The translations under genes and the position numbers were made by a program. The notes below the pieces were generated by a model that was not told the DNA's origin, searched no databases, and saw only the letters and a list, made by a program, of their open reading frames with translations. Shown piece by piece: positions 61,044 through 64,000 of a stretch of DNA of 64,000 nt. Source of the DNA: Shouchella hunanensis (GTDB taxonomy: Bacteria > Bacillota > Bacilli > Bacillales > Bacillaceae_D); assembly GCF_028735875.1 (NCBI RefSeq), contig NZ_CP117834.1, positions 1,104,001 through 1,168,000 of the forward strand, given 5' to 3'. The stretch's first letter is position 1, and each line of letters starts with the position of its first letter.

Positions 61044-61742
61044 CTATGACGATTTCCTCGCCGGTTCAACAGCATCCATCGTTGAGACTACTCCAAGAAC
61101 AGGAAGGTTTAAGATCTTCTCAATATCTTTTTCTGATTTCACTGTTGTATCTAAGTATTCAAGTAAAAATGCTAATCCTACTGCTCCCATTAATCCAACA
61201 ACAAACGCAATCGCCATATTTAAAATTGTATTAGGACTCGATGGTGATGGATTTTCACCAACTACTGCTTCTGATAGGATTGTTACATTATCTGTGCTTA
61301 GAATATCGGGAATTTGCGCTTCAAATACAGTTGAAATTTCATTTACAATGGCTGTTGCTTCTTCTGGTTTGTCAGCTTCAACCGTTACAAGTAGCACTTG
61401 GGAATTGTTTTGATTTGTCACAGACACCATATTTTGAAGTGTACTAAGACTATAATCTAAGTTCCCATTTTCAATGACATCATTTAAAATACGAGGGCTT
61501 TTAATTATCTGCGTATATGTACCGACGAGCTCTAAACTTGTTCGGACATCGTTTTGAGTTACGCCTTCCTCTGTACCTGCTTGATAAATTAATAATTCTG
61601 CAGAACGTTCGTATTTTGGAGTAAGGACAAAAACACTTACTAACGTACCAGCTAACATTGCTAACAACGGAATCGCAACGAGCAATTTCCAGCGTTGTTT
61701 TAATGTTTGAAAGATTTCTTTCAAACTTATCGTTTCTTCCAT
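61044..61742 (-). CDS. Tyrosine kinase modulator (Wzz/CapA/TkmA family)
   Basis: 232-residue membrane protein with a Wzz domain. Two transmembrane helices (about 18-38 and 172-192) flank an extracytoplasmic loop. The cytoplasmic tail (YLDTTVKSEKDIEKILNLPV) activates the kinase. Proline-rich NPSPSSP precedes the second helix. AGGAGG lies upstream of the ATG. First gene of the cassette, divergent from the LCP gene; the 282-bp gap between them has no gene. Confidence 0.92.
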   Translation of the reverse strand: MEETISLKEIFQTLKQRWKLLVAIPLLAMLAGTLVSVFVLTPKYERSAELLIYQAGTEEGVTQNDVRTSLELVGTYTQIIKSPRILNDVIENGNLDYSLSTLQNMVSVTNQNNSQVLLVTVEADKPEEATAIVNEISTVFEAQIPDILSTDNVTILSEAVVGENPSPSSPNTILNMAIAFVVGLMGAVGLAFLLEYLDTTVKSEKDIEKILNLPVLGVVSTMDAVEPARKSS

Positions 61743-62024
61743 CTAATCGCTAACCTCCTAAACGTATACCATAACTCAAATCGAATTATATCATAATTTG
61801 ACTAACAATATTGATAAATCATCGTCATTTTTATTGCTAATTCTACTGTTTCAAACAGGATTAGACCGCATCTATTGTATTTGTAGACCAGGAAAGCGAA
61901 CTTTTCACTAAAAATTATAACAAAATGTTCTTGTTCTTATGATCAGCTTCTTTTATCCTAGTAAGAGAGAATGAATACATACATCGTTACATTTACCATT
62001 TTAATAGTAGAAAGGCGTTTTTAA

Positions 62025-62945
62025 ATGAAGAAAAAAACGGCACTGAAAGTAACCGCATTAATCTTTGGAATCCTTTTTTTAGTCGTAATTGGAGTAGGCC
62101 TTTATATCTTTAATGATATACGAAACACTGCTAATCAAATGTATGAGCCACTTGGTGATCGTCAAGGGTCTTCGCCCATTCGTGAAACCGAGATTCAAGA
62201 AGGAGAGCCTATTTCCATTTTACTAGCTGGTGTTGACCATACACCTGGTCGTGAAGAAGATGTCGTAGGTCGTTCAGACTCCATTATTGTGATGACATTA
62301 AATCCGGTAGAACGATCTACGAAGATGCTTTCTATTCCGCGCGATACACGTGTGAACATTGTCGGTAGAGGGACAACAGAAAAAATTAACCACGCCCACG
62401 CATACGGCGGGGCAGAAATGTTAATTAATACGATTGAAGAAGCGTTTGATATCCCTATTGATCACTATGCCGGAATTAATATGGAAGGGTTCACTCGCCT
62501 TATTGATGCTTTTAATGGCGTCGAAGTCTACAATGACCTTTCCTTTACAATGGACGGCTCTCAATTTCCAGAAGGGACCATTTCTTTGGACGGCGAAGAA
62601 GCACTAAAGTATACACGCATGCGCTATGACGATCCTCGCGGCGATGCAGGACGCGCTAATCGACAACGGGATGTAATCGAAGCATTAATGAACGAAGCGG
62701 CTTCCCTTAGTTCGATTACAAAAGCAGGAGATATTCTTGATGTATTAGGCTCTACTGTTCGAACGGACTTAGCATTAGGCGATATGTGGTCTTACCAGTC
62801 CGATTATATCGATGCACTCGATCAAGTAGATCAAATTGAAGTGAATTATACAGGACAGACGATTGACGGCTTGTGGTATGCGATTGTAAATGATGAAGAA
62901 AAAGCGCGTGTACGAGACGAAATGCGTAGCCATCTTGATTTATAA
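62025..62945 (+). CDS. LytR-CpsA-Psr (LCP) family protein
   Basis: 306-residue membrane-anchored LCP phosphotransferase. One N-terminal transmembrane helix (about 7-29) precedes the LCP domain. Conserved features are ILLAGVD, GRSDSIIVMTLNP, MLSIPRDTRVNI, EKINHAHAYGG, YTRMRYDDPRGDAGRANRQR-type Arg/Asp-rich motif (key residues R-x-R-x-D-x3-D-x-R) and QTIDGLWY. It attaches teichoic acids or capsular polymers to peptidoglycan. Its position opposite the polysaccharide tyrosine-kinase cassette suggests a joint role in surface polymer assembly. A terminator follows. Confidence 0.93.
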   Translation: MKKKTALKVTALIFGILFLVVIGVGLYIFNDIRNTANQMYEPLGDRQGSSPIRETEIQEGEPISILLAGVDHTPGREEDVVGRSDSIIVMTLNPVERSTKMLSIPRDTRVNIVGRGTTEKINHAHAYGGAEMLINTIEEAFDIPIDHYAGINMEGFTRLIDAFNGVEVYNDLSFTMDGSQFPEGTISLDGEEALKYTRMRYDDPRGDAGRANRQRDVIEALMNEAASLSSITKAGDILDVLGSTVRTDLALGDMWSYQSDYIDALDQVDQIEVNYTGQTIDGLWYAIVNDEEKARVRDEMRSHLDL

Positions 62946-62950
62946 AGCGA

Positions 62951-62985
62951 CACAAAAAAGGAGCGCAAGAGCGCTCCTTTTTTAA
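62951..62985. terminator. Bidirectional terminator after the LCP gene
   Basis: Perfect stem AAAAAAGGAGCGC / GCGCTCCTTTTTT with a 4-nt loop, also placed to end the minus-strand SMR operon. Confidence 0.92.
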
Positions 62986-62987
62986 TT

Positions 62988-63302
62988 CTAAGATACTAAC
63001 CGTAAACCAATTACGGCAACAACAACGAGACCGATAAAGAATAGTCTTAACCGATCTTTTGATTCATTGTAGAAGAACATACCAACTAGCGCACTACCGA
63101 CTGTACCAATTCCAGTCCACACTGCATATGCCACACCGAGGGGGATCGTTTCCATTGCTAACCCTAAAAGGGTGAAGCTTATAATAAAGCCAACAATTAA
63201 GATACTAAAACCCTTTTTCTTTTCGCCTGTTGCAATCATCTGAATCCCACTTACGCCTACTACTTCAAAGATACCGGCGATGATTAACATGATCCAACTC
63301 AT
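62988..63302 (-). CDS. SMR family efflux subunit (YkkD/YvdR-like)
   Basis: 104-residue small multidrug resistance protein with four transmembrane helices. The membrane-embedded Glu is in AGIFEVVGV near residue 13, and the family motif YAVWTGIGTVGSALVG is intact. It is translationally coupled (4-bp overlap) to the upstream SMR gene and should form a heterodimeric antiporter with it. Substrates could be guanidinium or quaternary amines. Confidence 0.92.
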   Translation of the reverse strand: MSWIMLIIAGIFEVVGVSGIQMIATGEKKKGFSILIVGFIISFTLLGLAMETIPLGVAYAVWTGIGTVGSALVGMFFYNESKDRLRLFFIGLVVVAVIGLRLVS

Positions 63303-63634
63303 GCTTCATCCACCCCTTCAACCTTTTTATTACCTGTGACAAGTTTTAACCCTAATACCCCTGCGAGTAAGACAACAATAAAAAAGAACATCCATAGATT
63401 AAACGATGCACCAAATAGAAAAATATCAACAAATACTGTCCCAACAGTACCAAGTGCTACAAATATTGCGTATACTGTACTCGTCGGTAAAACCGTTGCA
63501 GCACGGACAAGTAACGTAAAGCTAACGACGATTCCAATGGTTGTCAGACCCCATTCAAACGGTGTACTGGCATACTTAAGACCAGTTGCCCAGCCGACTT
63601 CAAAGATACCTGCTATAATTACGAACATCCACAT
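63299..63634 (-). CDS. SMR family efflux subunit (YkkC/YvdS-like)
   Basis: 111-residue four-helix SMR protein with Glu13 in AGIFEVGWATGLK and a charged C-terminal extension (TGNKKVEGVDEA), typical of the longer partner of paired SMR systems. YAIFVALGTVGTVF replaces the canonical YAVWTGIGTVG. The pair lies opposite a TetR gene with a perfect palindrome between them, resembling the yvdT-yvdS-yvdR arrangement of B. subtilis. Confidence 0.92.
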   Translation of the reverse strand: MWMFVIIAGIFEVGWATGLKYASTPFEWGLTTIGIVVSFTLLVRAATVLPTSTVYAIFVALGTVGTVFVDIFLFGASFNLWMFFFIVVLLAGVLGLKLVTGNKKVEGVDEA

Positions 63635-63661
63635 ATAGAGTCACGCACCTTTATTTATTCA

Positions 63662-63689
63662 TTATACTAACTACCGGTAGTTAGTATAA
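63662..63689. promoter_or_regulatory. Perfect 28-bp palindrome, TetR operator
   Basis: Half-site TTATACTAACTACC followed directly by its exact reverse complement. It lies in the 101-bp gap between the divergent SMR operon and the TetR gene and must be the binding site of that regulator. Its extended length recalls QacR-type operators. Confidence 0.88.
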
Positions 63690-63735
63690 CACGCTTTAAT
63701 AATGTTGACAATCTTTTTTCCGAAAGGATGACACA

Positions 63736-64000
63736 ATGAATACAAAAGCACGAATCATGGACGTCGCACGTCACTCTTTTTCAAAACATGGGTATGAAGG
63801 AACCACTTTAGCTCAGATCGCAAAAGAAGTTGGCATTCAAAAACCCTCTATGTACAATCACTTCAATAGCAAAGCCGAGCTCTATTTACTACTATGCGAA
63901 CGAATCACAAGCCAGCTTGTTGATACCATTGCATCGACTGCCGCACAGTATGAAACGTCAGAAAGTAAAACAAGGCTTTATCATGTATTGAAAAACAGCT
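63736..64000 (+). CDS. TetR family regulator (5' part)
   Basis: First 88 residues of a TetR repressor cut by the window end. The helix-turn-helix is TTLAQIAKEVGIQKPSMYNH, followed by FNSKAELYLL. The ATG follows AAAGGA. It is divergent from the SMR pair and is expected to repress both by binding the palindrome between them. Confidence 0.92.
   Translation, partial: MNTKARIMDVARHSFSKHGYEGTTLAQIAKEVGIQKPSMYNHFNSKAELYLLLCERITSQLVDTIASTAAQYETSESKTRLYHVLKNS

Noticed and set aside
63635-63735. Guanidine (ykkC) riboswitch before the SMR pair
   Set aside because: The gap is only about 100 bp and is dominated by a 28-bp palindrome; no riboswitch-like conserved segments are seen.
1-64000. tRNA, rRNA, prophage, transposase or integrase genes
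   Set aside because: No cloverleaf, rRNA-like stretch or mobile-element protein was recognised on either strand.

Overview
The window comes from a low-GC, spore-forming Bacillaceae genome, most like the alkaliphilic Bacillus/Alkalihalobacillus/Shouchella group. The evidence is a sporulenol synthase-type terpene cyclase, an RsbR-type stressosome paralogue, CitS/CitT-type two-component systems, a YdhK lipoprotein, a TkmA/PtkA/PtpZ tyrosine-phosphorylation cassette, strong AGGAGG ribosome binding sites and frequent TTG/GTG starts. There are no rRNA or tRNA genes, no CRISPR array, no phage and no insertion sequence. It is an ordinary chromosomal region rich in carbon-uptake genes and small regulators.

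Layout. 1-474 is the end of an SDR dehydrogenase. 604-2866 is an orphan CitS/CitT-type two-component pair. 3005-10163 is one minus-strand operon: ROK regulator, CUT1 sugar importer, two Gfo/Idh/MocA dehydrogenases and an IolE-like isomerase, which suggests oxidative use of a glycoside or cyclitol. 10429-24000 is mixed housekeeping: PAP2 phosphatase, hydrolases, RsbR paralogue, AraC and XRE regulators, YdhK, a divergent catalase, a broken GNAT gene, a nucleotidyltransferase, an unlisted ribbon-helix-helix protein, an M50 protease, GDSL and acyl-CoA thioesterase/BAAT hydrolases, an MFS pump and ferritin. 24049-27222 holds MarR-YczE and divergent TetR-MFS modules with visible operators. 27497-33184 is a maltodextrin block (importer plus lipoprotein alpha-amylase). 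34683-39518 is a DapA-family lyase, LacI regulator and TAXI-type TRAP transporter operon with a tandem LacI-type operator. 43687-49573 has a GH2 glycosidase and a divergent CUT1 importer. 49686-51569 is the sporulenol synthase. 52153-57631 is a tripartite tricarboxylate transporter (TctCBA) with its own two-component system. 57769-64000 holds an acyl-CoA ligase, the exopolysaccharide tyrosine kinase cassette facing an LCP protein, and a TetR-controlled SMR pair.

How they work together. The window carries five solute importers: three CUT1 ABC systems, one TRAP and one TTT. Each has its own local regulator or a cre-like site. None of the ABC systems has an ATPase gene here, so they probably share an MsmX-type ATPase encoded elsewhere.

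The most interesting items are the TRAP-TAXI/DapA operon of unknown substrate with its promoter-operator layout, the oxidative sugar operon, an inverted repeat that could hide the catalase ribosome binding site, the RHH protein beside a nucleotidyltransferase and GNAT remnant, and several near-perfect operators that tie regulators to their targets.
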